The notes below the pieces were generated by a model. It was not told the origin of the DNA, did no database searches, and was given only the letters and a program-made list of their open reading frames with translations. This document shows positions 52,434 to 63,288 of a stretch of DNA of 64,000 bases, piece by piece. This stretch comes from Trogon surrucura (taxonomy: Eukaryota > Chordata > Aves > Trogoniformes > Trogonidae), in the NCBI GenBank assembly GCA_020746105.1, contig CM036618.1, positions 109,380,622-109,444,621 on the forward strand, given 5' to 3'. Every line of letters begins with the position of its first letter. The first letter of the stretch is position 1. The position numbers and the translations under genes are program-made.

Positions 52434-54605
52434 CTGAGTGTAGCAGTATGAACAGGACATATGTCCAGATTACAGCGGTGCTCAAACGGCAGCATGGACA
52501 TAGTCTGAACATCCTCCATTTGTCTCTAGATGACTCCCCCTTACATAGATTGCATCTAACTGTTCACATTTTAGGTCGTTATCTTTCACTTCCAAACTTC
52601 TGCAGGTACGTAACCATCTGGGGATTGTTCTGCATACAGTACATCAGCTGGTCTCATCACATGTACTTCATATGCCTTCTAAATTAGTAAATCTCTGCTT
52701 ATTTTCATTTCCAGCCTCCAGCCGTATTGTCGAAGATTGCTTCATTCACTGTTTGAACTCTACAAGCAAAAGTGAAATACTCTGCAATACAGGACAGGTC
52801 AGGATGTAGATTCTTCCACTATCTCAGAGCCTTGTGTAGTCAGCTGGATGAATTAGAGCTGGTAAGTATGTAGCAAGGTATTAGAGAAACCCTTCCTGCT
52901 GTGTAAAACCAGCCTTGGAGGTGCAGCAGGACTCTGCTCAGACTCGTCACACAGCACACCCTAAGCTGCACTGCACAGTCTGGGCTGGACATAGAATGCA
53001 GGACACAGCCAGCATTGCTAGAGAAAGAGTTATCATCCATCACCTACAGATCAGCTTTTCTTTCTCAGGGGAAAGAGGAAGACCAGCAGACAGGATACTG
53101 AAAAATAGCATGCCTCTGAATCTCTGAGATCATGTTTCTCTAAGTCCTGTTTTGTGCTCAGGCACCTGATACCTGGCAATTGCTTTATTTCTTTGTATGT
53201 CCTGGCTGGATCATCCTGTGGCCTTCCTATGCACAGAAGGGAAGCAGAAAGGGAGCAAGAAACATCTCACTGGGGTTTTTGAGAAGTGTAGCATGTTGGA
53301 GACAGTCCCAATCTTCCACAAAGCCTTTTGGTTTTCTGTTTCCCAAGCAAATTCTTCCTTGAAGTTTTTCACAAGTGTGCCCAGGCTAAAATGTGGCAGC
53401 AAGGAGCTGAGCTCATCTCAAATTAGCCCCTAGACTAGACTGCTGGGGCCTGTGACATGCCTGCTTTTCCCATAAAGTAAGGAAATGCATCGTTCCCATC
53501 AGCCAGTGAAATGACAACAGTGAAAGACTCACTCCCAGCCAAACAAGTGTTTTATCCTCAGTCCTAGAGACAAAAATCTGTTTGTTGTTTTCTCTCTTTC
53601 CAGAAGGTATCTTCATCCATTCTTGGCCTCACGGTGCTCCTCGCTTCTCCTTGTGTCTTTATACAGGGTGGCAGGAGGAAGAAGTGACAGAGAAAGGATG
53701 ATAAGCCTGAGCCACGTTCTCAGTAGTGTGCAGCACGCAAAGCCTTTCTGCTTTGGTTTATTCCAGAAACAGGATCTATTGAAATCCTCTGTCCCTGCAG
53801 CACCGTATGGCCATTGCTAGTAACGGGCTGCAGGATTGGTACCGAGTTTGCAAAGGCTCAGGACACGTTTGTCAGGCTTGCTTTGCCTGGACTTTTACTG
53901 ACCTGCCTGATGCTTTGCTTAAATTTGGTTTAGCTGCAGGAACACTTTTTTTCCCTTTTGACCAGGCATCTCTGGTTGTTTTGCTTTACTTTGATTAGCA
54001 GTGCATGGTACAACCATAGTTTTATACAGATAGCAGGAACAGGTAACTCTTCTGTGCATCATGAGGTATTCACAACTCCAACTTAATATGCTAGAGTTAA
54101 CAGAGGTAATCACAGGCCTGGTGTGACAGAGGGGGTCTTGAGAAGTGGAGGCATGGGACGTGGTGCAAAGGAGTACAGGCATGGGATGGTAGGAGATTGG
54201 GCACAGGCTGAAGACCTCACAGCTTCAAACAACTCACCTGTGGTCCATTAGAAAAATGCAGGTACGGAGGTGGACAAAAGTGGCTTTAGGGATAGTGAAG
54301 GGGACAAAGAAATAATATCTTACATGTATATAATCAACACGTATATTAAATTTGGATGTAAAATGATGTTTCAGTCCAATGAAGAAAAAACAAGGTATAA
54401 AAGCATGTTAACAATCATCAGACTGACCCAAGAAATTCATCACCACCAGCCTCTCATTCCTCCCACTGAAAGACTCCAGATGGTGACAGTTTCCAGTAAC
54501 ACCACCACAAGAATGAAATCACCAACTTTAGGACCCAGGTGGGCAAGGGCAGGGGGAGCATAACACCAGGAATAGGGGTAGAAGCTAAGAAGTGTATGCA
54601 TAACT

Positions 54606-54660
54606 AGTATTTGTATCAGTATTAGTATTTATTAGTATTAGTACTGCTACTACTACTATT
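54606..54660. repeat. Low-complexity AGTATT/CTA run
   Basis: Repeated AGTATT units shading into CTACTACTACTATT. It is simple sequence DNA. Confidence 0.7.
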
Positions 54661-55920
54661 GAAACTTTTTCTGCATAGGAGTATTACTTCTTTTTTTCAG
54701 TAATAATTAGGCTTGGACTAATAATGATTTTTTAATTAAATGCTGAGGTTTCAGTTCTGCTAACAAAATATTCTTCTCTTTATCTATAAGGTACATTTCC
54801 CTTTTGCCTAGAAACAATATTTTGAGCGTAACACTGTAAGAAAATTTCTGAATAACTCAGAAACACACCACATTTCTCATAGGCTCACAATAACCAGGTC
54901 ACTTTATGAGCTGAAATCACCATCAAAATGTGAAAAATGCATCTGCCTGGGAGAGTCTAAAGAGCCTCTTGGTCTCAGCTGAAATGGTAAATGGCATCTG
55001 GGGTAAAATCAACTTTTTTTTTTTTTTTTCAGTTTGACCCTTCAAAATCGTTCCTACTCCCTTGGATGCTCTCTCCATGAGTCAAAACTGATTCTGCTCA
55101 CCTTCTAGACTGCACTTTGGCCAAGAGGGAAGCCACAACAAATAACCTTAAGAGACAGGATATGTTATTTTTAGCCTTAGATCAAAATTCAGGGGAATGA
55201 ACAGAAACTCCCAAACTCCTGATTTTCTCCCAGTTCCTCAGTAAAGCTTTCCACGTTAATGTCTTCCATTTCTAATGGATCCATAATGTCTTACAGATGT
55301 ATTATGCTTGTAATAAAATTCAGAAGTGATGCATTGCCATCAAATGTGTGTGTCCTCAGCTCCAGCTTTTCTAAACTCCTGGAAAAAACAAAACAGGCCA
55401 AGGACATGAGCCACCGTGGCAGGCAAACCTGGGCCATTTAACACCAGGCAGAGGTGAGCAAAGGATTCCCTTATTTTTGTGCTGGGCTTCCTGGGCAGAG
55501 TTACAGTGCAACCTGTAATTACAAGGTAACCTGTAATTATAGATATTTTTGTGTCCTGGACATGAGGTGGTTGCCATAAGCCCTGTGGCCATTCCTGGTC
55601 CTGGAATTTTGGCTTCCCTCTTCTTTAGAGATATCTGCAGAATATTTTTCCCTCGTCTTTTATGTGTGTCTACAGCAAATTCAGCTCCTCACAGGTCTGC
55701 CTAAAACTAGACCATATGACCTGACAGTCTTGGTGCTGTGATCACTTCCCTGGAGAGCCTCATCTTAACACCTGTAGCAGGTGGGGCTTGCTTAACAGCT
55801 AAAAACCCTGGGCAAGGTCAGGACAATTCCTGGTTCACTGCCCAGCCCCACCTCTGTACAGAGCAGCTCTGTAAAACTGGGCTATGTAAAGTCTGTGTGT
55901 TTTCCTGTGCCTCTAACATG

Positions 55921-55985
55921 GATATAATGAAATCCTAGGATATAATGTAATATCCATGAATATAATGTAATTCCTAGGGTATAAT
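55921..55985. repeat. Degenerate short tandem repeat
   Basis: About three imperfect units built on GGATATAATG(T)AAT followed by CCTAGG or CCATGA, with a period near 20-25 bases. Confidence 0.65.
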
Positions 55986-57455
55986 CATGATTTACTAGTA
56001 GGAAAAGTGCTGTGAGAGCTTTAGACAAAAGAAGCTTAGCCACTTAAATACTAATTCGGAAGACCAAATACCTGAGTCCAAGTTTCAGATGCTTTAGGCT
56101 AGTAACTGGAGAAACAAAATGTGTGTCTCCAAGTGCTCAACTAATGCTTGATCCAGTGGAGTCAGTGGAAACCTCCCTGTGCACTTCAAGAGGCTTTGGA
56201 TCTGGTCCTGAGCATGCCCATGGTTTATTATGACCATGGGTACAAGACATAATAAATACTCTGTGCAAATGACTATGTAGCTGCATTTTGATGCATAACT
56301 ACAGTAACGGTGGGCAAAAACTGGACATGTACTTGTTTATTCCAATCATATGAAAACTGGCCTTAAAGTGAAATCTGTGGTCAATGGACTTGAACCACCA
56401 GAACTTGGGAGGGTGTGCTGGATCTAGACCCAGATTTGCGAGTGGCTTTGGTTTTCTCTTTGGATGACCCCAACCTCATTTGGAGATGTTCAGATTTGAT
56501 ACCTGAATACTCTCTTTTTTGAATATACTGAACATACATTTGTGTCCTTGATAAATGAAAAAAGAATTCTTGATCTGCTGTATTTTCCATTTTCCTATCA
56601 AGATGATGAGATACCATCCTGCTGAAATCTGTTGATTTATAAGATGCACGAAAGTCCTCCTTCCTTAAACACAAGTTACCATGAAGGGTGCTTGCTTCAT
56701 TTCTTTTCTGTGAATTTAATTTTGGTTGGGTCCTTCTGCCTCAGCCAACAGGCACTAACTACCCCCTCAAGCCTGTAGGCCTCAGCCCTGTGTTTTACCA
56801 GGGAGTTGCACGAGTCCGACTGCTTAATCTCACTTGCCCCCATTGCAACTGGCTCTGACCCCAGTCCTGGAGCATGACATCTGAAAAATGCTTAGATCAA
56901 AGCTCTCCATCTGCCAGTGGGGTTTTGGCCGTTAACCTTTTGTTTAAGTACTCGCTGTGCAACAGGGAAGCACTTCAGATATTTCCTTGCTAAACAAAGG
57001 CAGGTGTTTAAACCCAGCAATATGCTTTATGACTCTGGGCATAGTTACTCCACATACCATTCGACTCTTTTTCTCTGCAGAGATTAATGCTGGGATCTTA
57101 AACGTCATGAGTGCCATCTAGACAATCCATTAACATCAGTGTCTCCTAAGTGGCTAGACATACCATTATTTATGAGATAGGGATTCTTTCCTAATGCTAT
57201 GGCTACCAGACCCTTGATTTCCTGAGCGTATAATCGTGTGCATTATCAGCTGTGGAGTGTTTTACACCGCTACGTATTTTTTACTATTTAATGAGCTGCC
57301 TGCATGTCAGTGACATACAAAAAATAGACAAATATTGCTACGGCACTTTCTGCAATGCATGAGCTGATCTGGTTAGACACGAAATGCAGACAGAAATCCG
57401 CCTCACCTCTCAAGCTAATTTTAGTCTCTCCCTCTCTTCTCTCTCACTGTGTGTG

Positions 57456-57463
57456 TATAAAAT
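57456..57463 (+). promoter_or_regulatory. Candidate TATA box for the ANKRD9-like gene
   Basis: TATAAAAT lies about 310 bp upstream of the ATG at 57770. A start site near 57487 would give a 5' UTR of about 280 nt. A short upstream exon with splicing near 57680 is an alternative. This is inferred from sequence alone. Confidence 0.3.
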
Positions 57464-57769
57464 CATTCGCAGTCTGACAGCGTTCCAGTAACCTGTGCCA
57501 CACGCAGAGCGGGATGCACTTACTAACCATCTGCTTGCATGGCATGGGTTAACTGAGCCTGTGGGATTGTGCTTACCTAAACAAAACCACTGCAGTGAGG
57601 GGAAAAACAATGAATGGGTGGAGATGATCAGCCCATGCATTCCAGCTAGTGCGGTCCAGGCAGCAGCGACAGCCTGAAGGTTGCAGCAGCATCGGGATCT
57701 GCATTCCAAGTGCACAGATCTGACAGTCTGGAGTGATTTTGCGTGGAGCTGCTCTTTATTTGCTGAGCC

Positions 57770-58660
57770 ATGGCCAGTAACCAGGCCAGCCTGCAGGATG
57801 ATCAGAGCAGGCACTGCAAGTTCTTATCCTATATGTTCTACCAGGCTGTGAGAGATCACAAGCCTGTGTGGATGCTGGAAGACATGAGAACTATGGAGTA
57901 TTTTTATTGGGAGGAAAATGCCAGCTTGAGAACCTACTCACCTTCAGAAGCCCTCCTCTATGCAGTGGTGCACAACCACCTGCCTTACGCTCAGTATCTG
58001 CTGTCTCATTTTCCAGAGGAGGCTCTCAAGGTGCCTGGGGAACATTTCTGCTATTGCCCGTCCTCTGCTCCTCACTTGGCCATGGCGGTCACATACGACA
58101 GGAGAGATATCTTGGGGCTGATCATCAAAATTGCACACAAGCTCCCCAGCTTGAGCTCCTACATCAATAGGACTGGCTGCTTCCACCTGGAAGATGGGAA
58201 GACCCCCCTGCACCTTGCCTGCGAACTGCTGCGGTCAGAGACGGTCCTCATCCTCCTCGGGAATGGAGCTTCTCCCACGATAGAGGACAGCAAAGGGCTT
58301 ACCCCGCTGGACGTCATCCTGGAGCAGATGTGGGACTCCAAAGTGAATATGGCATCGAAGAAGCTCTGCCTCGACTACCTCTTGCTCTTCATGCCCAACC
58401 CACAGTTTAAGATGCGGAAGGTTCTGCAGGAGCATCCGGACCACTGGACAGCTTTGTTGGGGGAAGACAAATTCAACAGCCTGGTGGGGAACACACCTGC
58501 TTCTTTATATCTGCAAGCTATGCAAACTATTCTCAAGACTCTTCCCCCCTCCCACTTCCCTAAAAGCATCCAGGAACTACCTATACCTCAGGCACTAAAG
58601 CCCTTACCGTCCTACGGCAAAAAGCTACCGGCAAAAAACGTGGTAAATGTCTTTCCTTGA
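57770..58660 (+). CDS. Ankyrin repeat domain 9-like protein (ANKRD9 family)
   Basis: An intact frame of 296 codons with ATG in good context (GAGCCATGG). The N-terminal block at residues 23-62 (FYQAVRDHKPVWMLEDMR, later YSPSEALLYAVVH) is the ANKRD9 signature. Ankyrin-type helices occupy about 57-88. A clear ankyrin repeat follows at about 142-171 (DGKTPLHLACELLRSETVLI) and a partial one at 173-187 (SKGLTPLDVILEQ). A GEDKF motif (231-235) and a SOCS-box-like tail at about 243-281, with SLYLQAMQTI and LPIPQALKPLP, close the protein. ANKRD9 itself acts as a Cullin-RING substrate receptor and controls IMPDH2 levels, and its usual length is about 317. Human ANKRD9 is not linked to YPEL5, so this is probably a paralog. 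A GTAAAT near 58640 could be a splice donor that would change the last residues. Confidence 0.88.
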   Translation: MASNQASLQDDQSRHCKFLSYMFYQAVRDHKPVWMLEDMRTMEYFYWEENASLRTYSPSEALLYAVVHNHLPYAQYLLSHFPEEALKVPGEHFCYCPSSAPHLAMAVTYDRRDILGLIIKIAHKLPSLSSYINRTGCFHLEDGKTPLHLACELLRSETVLILLGNGASPTIEDSKGLTPLDVILEQMWDSKVNMASKKLCLDYLLLFMPNPQFKMRKVLQEHPDHWTALLGEDKFNSLVGNTPASLYLQAMQTILKTLPPSHFPKSIQELPIPQALKPLPSYGKKLPAKNVVNVFP

Positions 58661-59564
58661 CTTTATCTACTGGTTCTTGGATTTTCAAAGGCAACTATGA
58701 GGAGCTGGTCATTCACCACCCTCTGCATTTTAGTGTGATTTTAGTACTTAACCTATTAGGCTATGCTGGAAAATCCGGTATTTTGTGACAAGATTTTAAA
58801 TGTCTTTTCTAATTGATGGCAGGCACGGCACTTTTCAAGGCAAAAGCCTTCCTTGTTTTCTGTGTTGTTGTGCATGTGAGGGGTTAACTGTAGTTGAGAC
58901 TGTGTTACATTTGGTTTCTTAGCTGTCAGCTGGTATCAGTGTATCTGAATTCCCAATACCATAACTGTATCCTTTGTAACTACCTGGGTAAAAAGAACTA
59001 AGTTCCCAGTGGGTTTTTCAAATGGTGTAACTATGGGACTGCGTTCTGCTCGAGCTGGGAAAAATACCATCCCGTACCAACAGGGTTCAAACGTCAGGTT
59101 TGCTTTCAAACAATGATCTCGCACCATCCAGTAATAACCGAAAAGTCCACGGGTGATGCTGCAGGGTACCTGATTTTAGTGAGTTACTTTACAGCAGGTC
59201 ATAGCGCAGAGGGCAGGAGTTCAGAGAGGGGGCAGTGAGTGTAGACTCCTGGTGGGAGGGATAGGGACCAGTGGAGTCGCTAATGGAAAAGCCTCGTGTC
59301 TCACCTGGGAGTGAGGGGGTTAAAGGCAATCTCAGCCCTGCTGCCTTTACAGGCTTGTGCACTGAGGAAGGAACCATTTTCCCTGCTGTTCAGTGCAAAA
59401 ATGGCAATCAGAGTGGGGCCAGTGGAAGCCTTGTCCTTCCTAAGTGACATTATTTCTCCTTGACTTGTGTGTTAGGGCTGAACGTATCTCCGCAAGAGAT
59501 GTAGCTCGCTAACTTGATTTCCCGGTGGGCCTCAGAGCCACTGGCATTTGCCAGTTAACCTGAG
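58661..59564. other. Gap between the ANKRD9-like frame and the retroviral LTR
   Basis: Probably holds the 3' UTR of the ANKRD9-like gene. No AATAAA or ATTAAA was seen on the plus strand in this stretch. Nothing else was recognised. Confidence 0.5.
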
Positions 59565-60330
59565 TGTGGCAAACCGACACAATGAGAAATTATTTGGGGA
59601 AAGGGATCTGATAAAGCTACAGATGCCTCAAACAGCCCTGGTGCTGAATATGTACAGGGATTAGGAAATCTTGTGAAAGCAGGATGGCCTTGTCTCTATC
59701 CTGTCTTTCAAAGAGATAGGGCAATCGCACATGTTAATGAGGATTACTGAAAACAGTGAAGTGCCTTGATCCCCTACCTGTCATTCTGCACGGGTCTGCA
59801 GTAGAAAACTGTGTATGAATTGAGGCAAGGTAAAGCAAAGAGTAGAAGAAAAAGAAGAAGAGAAGAAAGAAGACAACGACGGATGCACCCTGACCTCTGC
59901 TTTGGCTGGACCAACGCAGGAACCCGGACCGGTGATATCTCTCCCTCTCTCCCTCTCCCTTTCTCTTTTTCCCTTTTCCTCGCTAGGTAATGCAAGGCCT
60001 ATCATACTGTTTATTTAGTTTTATGCCTAAATTTCTTTCTTGTGATGCTTAAGTGTAATATTATGTTTAGATGTCCTTTTTTATTCCTTGTTATTATTAT
60101 TAAGTTGTTGTAGTTCATTGCTTATTTAGCCTTTTCCTGGATTTTTTTTTATTGTCTGCCCTGTCTTGCTTTTAAATTAGAATTAGTTGTCATGAGTCCG
60201 ATCTATATGTTGTGATAAATTATTAAATGTTTGTGTATGGGCCTTGAGACTTGTCTCACCGTTGTCCACGCCGTTGGTATATTACAAATCTAAAAGTCAC
60301 TTGTCCCCCTCTCCTACGTGGGACGTGACA
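59565..60330 (+). mobile_element. 5' LTR of an endogenous retrovirus (boundaries approximate)
   Basis: The LTR is placed between a TGTGGC at 59565 and GTGACA ending at 60330, six bases before the primer binding site. It has a polypurine stretch (about 59831-59873) and a polypyrimidine stretch (about 59938-59981). A T-rich part follows, with an ATTAAA polyadenylation signal at 60222-60227. The 3' end is well placed by the primer site. The 5' end is a guess because the partner LTR lies outside the window. It has the orientation of the rest of the provirus and of the ANKRD9-like gene. Confidence 0.55.
60222..60227 (+). terminator. LTR polyadenylation signal ATTAAA
   Basis: ATTAAA about 100 bp before the LTR end, followed by a TGTTTGTGTATGG GU-type sequence. 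This is the expected place for retroviral polyadenylation. Confidence 0.5.
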
Positions 60331-60336
60331 TCTTTT

Positions 60337-60354
60337 TGGCGTAGTCGGCAGGAT
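60337..60354 (+). other. Retroviral primer binding site, tRNA-Ser
   Basis: TGGCGTAGTCGGCAGGAT is complementary to the 3' end of vertebrate tRNA-Ser (AGA/TGA group, ending CTACGCCA) over all 18 bases. It lies just after the LTR end, as expected for minus-strand DNA priming. Serine tRNA priming is uncommon among retroviruses and is known for the ERV-S group within the ERVL-like class. Confidence 0.85.
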
Positions 60355-60380
60355 AAAGCCTCGGTGTTGGAAGGTCCAAA

Positions 60381-60611
60381 GGGATACCAATTCTCTATCT
60401 GATTAATTCGGACGGGGAGATTGGGAAGTAGCCTCTCAGCTATATGCCGGGAGGGGCTCGAGCAGTTGCAATCCTTAGTTGTTGGTGCATGACCGCTACC
60501 CAATTTTGTGTGTTTGAGGGATATCGATTCTCTATCTGATAAACTCAGACGGCGAGAATGGGAAGTGACTTCTCAGCTATACGCCGCGAGAAGTTCGAGC
60601 AGCTGCAAGCC
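60381..60611. repeat. Direct duplication in the retroviral leader / gag start
   Basis: Copy 1 (60381-60472) and copy 2 (60518-60611) both read through TTCTCTATCTGAT, a GGGAAGT block, TCTCAGCTATA and CGAGCAG followed by TGCAA. The offset is about 138. Copy 2 carries the ATG (60558) that opens the gag-like frame, while copy 1 has ATTGGG at the equivalent place. The copies differ at more than ten positions, so the duplication is old. Confidence 0.85.
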
Positions 60612-61786
60612 ATGATGGCCCGTGAAATGTCAGTACTTGACTGCTCCCCTCTTTGAGAAATTGAAGGAGTATAAGGCATGTCCTACCTCACCAGGAATGA
60701 CCTGTGCTCATGACAATTGGCATAACCCTGAGATAGTGGCAGATCGAATAACCACGCTTATAAAAGAGCAGAGATGGCTATTGCGTAAAGGGAAGGCTCT
60801 GGTGTGTGCTGTATTAGGAGCTGCACTGGTAGCGGCACAAAAGGAAAGGCATTTAACGATGCAGACTGAAGGTGAAACAATTAAGTCTTTGCAGGACCAG
60901 TTAACAGAGGAGCATGGTAAAAATGAGACCTGACAAAAACAGCTGGAGAGCTTACAAAAACAGCTCGAGACCTCACAAAACCAAGTTGACCGCTGAACTA
61001 ACACTGATTAGCGGCTTCATGCTGCCCTATCAGATGCATTTGACCGAGAGAAAATCTTACGGTCTGAATTGGAGGAGAATGAGCAAGAATCTTGCAATCA
61101 AATAGATCTTGACTCAAACCCGAGTAGTGAACCAGGATATTCAAGTTTGGCAAAACTTGCTGAAAAGCAAGCATCTGATTTTAAACCACTATATCCGCTC
61201 AAAGGATTGGAAACTAGTTGAGAAATTTTTGACCCTGAAAGTGAAAGGGAACAGGTAATTCTGAGACCACTGATAACCAAGGTGGGGAAGCTCCGCAAGT
61301 TACCATTCGTACAGTACCATATTTGGCAAACAAATTGGCAAAAATCCAGGAAAAATATACTAGATGAGCTCAAGAAACAGAGACTGAGTATGTCTGGAGG
61401 GTATCAATGACTGGTGGAGATCGAATTTTGTTATCAGAAGAGGAGGCACAGGGATATTGAGGGCCTGGAGTATTTTTAACCACTGGAGTATTTTTGACCA
61501 GCTGAGAGAATCATGATCTTTAACCCAACGTGCTGCTTATTGGGCCGGTGGGTTAGATCTCGTGGAACGGGGTGACCCCATATGTATTGAGACCCCAACT
61601 ATAAATCATTTGACAGTGAGTTTACAAAAGACTGCTTGCTTCCAGCTGATGCATGACAGGCGTTTAGTGACTCAGCAACCCTCCCCAATGCTATTAAATG
61701 CTAACCCTGACAGAAGGGCTCCCCTAATCCGGGGCCTGCCTGATTCTTTAAAACTATATGAAATTCAACTTCAGGACCACGTGTGA
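60558..61786 (+). pseudogene. Broken gag gene of an endogenous retrovirus
   Basis: The frame opens with ATG at 60558 but stops at 60654-60656. The likely continuation is in another frame at 60622-60933, which points to a frameshift. It then meets TGA at 60931-60933. The following sequence is rich in CAAAAACAG-type units consistent with a coiled coil. Further on, a frame near 61384-61457 contains EYVWRVSMTGGD and a GY followed by TGA at 61458, where related Gag proteins have a tryptophan. A short internal duplication (GGAGTATTTTT) follows at about 61467-61495. The last part, near 61510-61786, contains AAYWAGG and an APLIRGLPDSLK segment. At least two frame changes and several stops mean no full Gag can be made. 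Related avian ERVL-like Gag proteins share these motifs. Confidence 0.8.
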
Positions 61787-62187
61787 GATGCATTGGCCCC
61801 GAAGGGGGGGGGGGAGACGGAATCAACAAGCTGGAGCTATGCCTAGGGGGAGGTGACACAAGAGTTAATTAATTATGGCCGAAGGATAGGACTTGTAGGA
61901 GGACCAGTTAAACCTAAAGCAGTGCCTGCAGTGCTGTAGGGTGGAACAAAAGGAAGGCTGCCCCTCCTCTCAAAGTGTAGGGAAGAGGAACCTGTTATGG
62001 GCTGAAGGGATTGGGAGGGGGATTCCACATGATTTGGTGGATGGCCTGCCCACCGTAGTTCTGGAAAAAACTTGTTCGACAATGGAAGGGTCAGAAGAGT
62101 TTTCCTGAGACAGAGCCACACTCTGGGGGCAAGGGTGAGATAGCTGAGGCAACAACATCTCTGATACCTATTGCCCCCGGGGAAGAG
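61787..62187 (+). other. Retroviral gag-protease junction, degenerate
   Basis: Internal sequence between the recognisable gag end and the protease. It includes an 11-base poly-G run at 61804-61814, a likely frameshift point. No conserved motif was identified, although a zinc knuckle might be expected in this part of some retroviruses. Confidence 0.5.
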
Positions 62188-62487
62188 TTGATTGATCTTG
62201 TTTCTGGGAAACAAGAAGCGCCATCCCTTTTAAGGGAGCCCGGGGATGGCCAATGGGTACGTTTTAGGAGGCTCACAGAAAACGCTAAAGGAGACGTGCT
62301 TATTACCTTCCCCCTTGGTCCCTTTAAAACCCCAGTCACTTTCATAATTGACACGGGTGCTCAGATGTCGGCACTCCGCATAGATGTAGCGAATCACAAT
62401 GGTATAATTGCTGACAAACAACAAATTTGGGTCACAGATGCATTTGGAAATTCACGACCCCAACCTACAGTGTGGGTTAAATGCTAG
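62188..62487 (+). pseudogene. Retroviral aspartic protease remnant
   Basis: About 99 codons open in one frame. The catalytic motif is present as FIIDTGAQMSAL with the aspartate codon at 62350-62352. Upstream GQWVRF and downstream segments fit a retropepsin fold. The frame has no ATG and is expected to be expressed as part of a larger polyprotein. It ends at TAG 62485-62487, and the reverse transcriptase continues in the same frame directly after, so a single stop separates them. It is treated as a pseudogene because the rest of the provirus is broken. Confidence 0.8.
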
Positions 62488-63288
62488 TTACCTGGAGATG
62501 AAACCGCAATAGAAACTGTGATGATCCTAGGAAATTTACCGACAAGTATTTTAGGACTTGATTTGCTTAAAGGACGTGCCTGGGTAGACTCAAACGGAAA
62601 ACAGCGGGTATTTGGTCTCCCAACTGTCTCAATGAGCTTGCTACAATGTGCACCCGAGCTGCCACCTTCCAAAGTTGTTAATGTGAAACCCTACGCCCCT
62701 CCTTTGGGCTCGAGGGAAGGTACTTCTCCCGTGATGGCTGACTTAAAAGACAAAGGGATAATTATCCCCACCCATTCTCCCTTTAATTCTCCAGTCTGGC
62801 CTGTTTCTAAGCCAAATGGCAAATGGCGCTTAACCATTGATTACCGGCGTTTGAATGTAAATACAGGCCCATTAACAGTACCTAACATAGCTGAACTGAT
62901 TGTAACCCTACAGGAGAAAGCTCATCAGATTTTAGCAGCCATTGTGTATTCCCTCCAAAACCTTAACTACTCTTGGTCAAGTAAACTGCCTGAGAATAAA
63001 CAAGAACTACAACACGCTTTGGGTCTGTTGGTGTTTTGGAGAAAACACATCCCTTATTTCTCTATTATAGCTCGCCCCTTGTATGATTTAAAACGCAAAA
63101 GCGCAACCTGGGGCTGGACTCCTGTCCATGAGGAAGCTTTAAAACTTTTAGTCTTTGAGGCTGGGATGTATCAGGCTCAGGACCCATACATCCTACAGAT
63201 CCACTCCACACAAAGAGGGATTTCGCAATTCATGGGCTGTCCATACACATGTGGCAGCGTGGACCAGAGGGTCCGACTCGCCCAGTAG
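62488..63288 (+). pseudogene. Reverse transcriptase remnant with internal deletion
   Basis: The frame is in phase with the protease. It shows the protease C-terminal ILGLDLLKGRAW, then RT fingers features: DKGIIIPTHSPFNSPVWPVS, KPNGKWRLTIDYRRLN (near 62812-62856) and VPNIAELI. After AHQILAAI at about 62942 the sequence jumps to a connection-like region with a LLVFWRKHIPYF and ARPLYDLKRK segment and GWTPVHEEALKLL. The palm with the catalytic YxDD box is missing, and the reading frame is kept across the junction. The product could not polymerise DNA. Frame is lost after about 63210, with the next parts in other frames. Confidence 0.82.

Larger units (their letters stand above)
52434..57455. other. 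Intergenic region upstream of the ANKRD9-like gene
   Basis: No gene was recognised. It holds a TAGTATT/CTACTA-rich low-complexity run at 54606-54660 and a degenerate tandem repeat at 55921-55985. The last few hundred bases may carry regulatory sequence for the ANKRD9-like gene. Confidence 0.5.

Noticed and set aside
22000-57000. ALK exons expected upstream of YPEL5
   Set aside because: No kinase or ALK extracellular segment was recognised in any frame.
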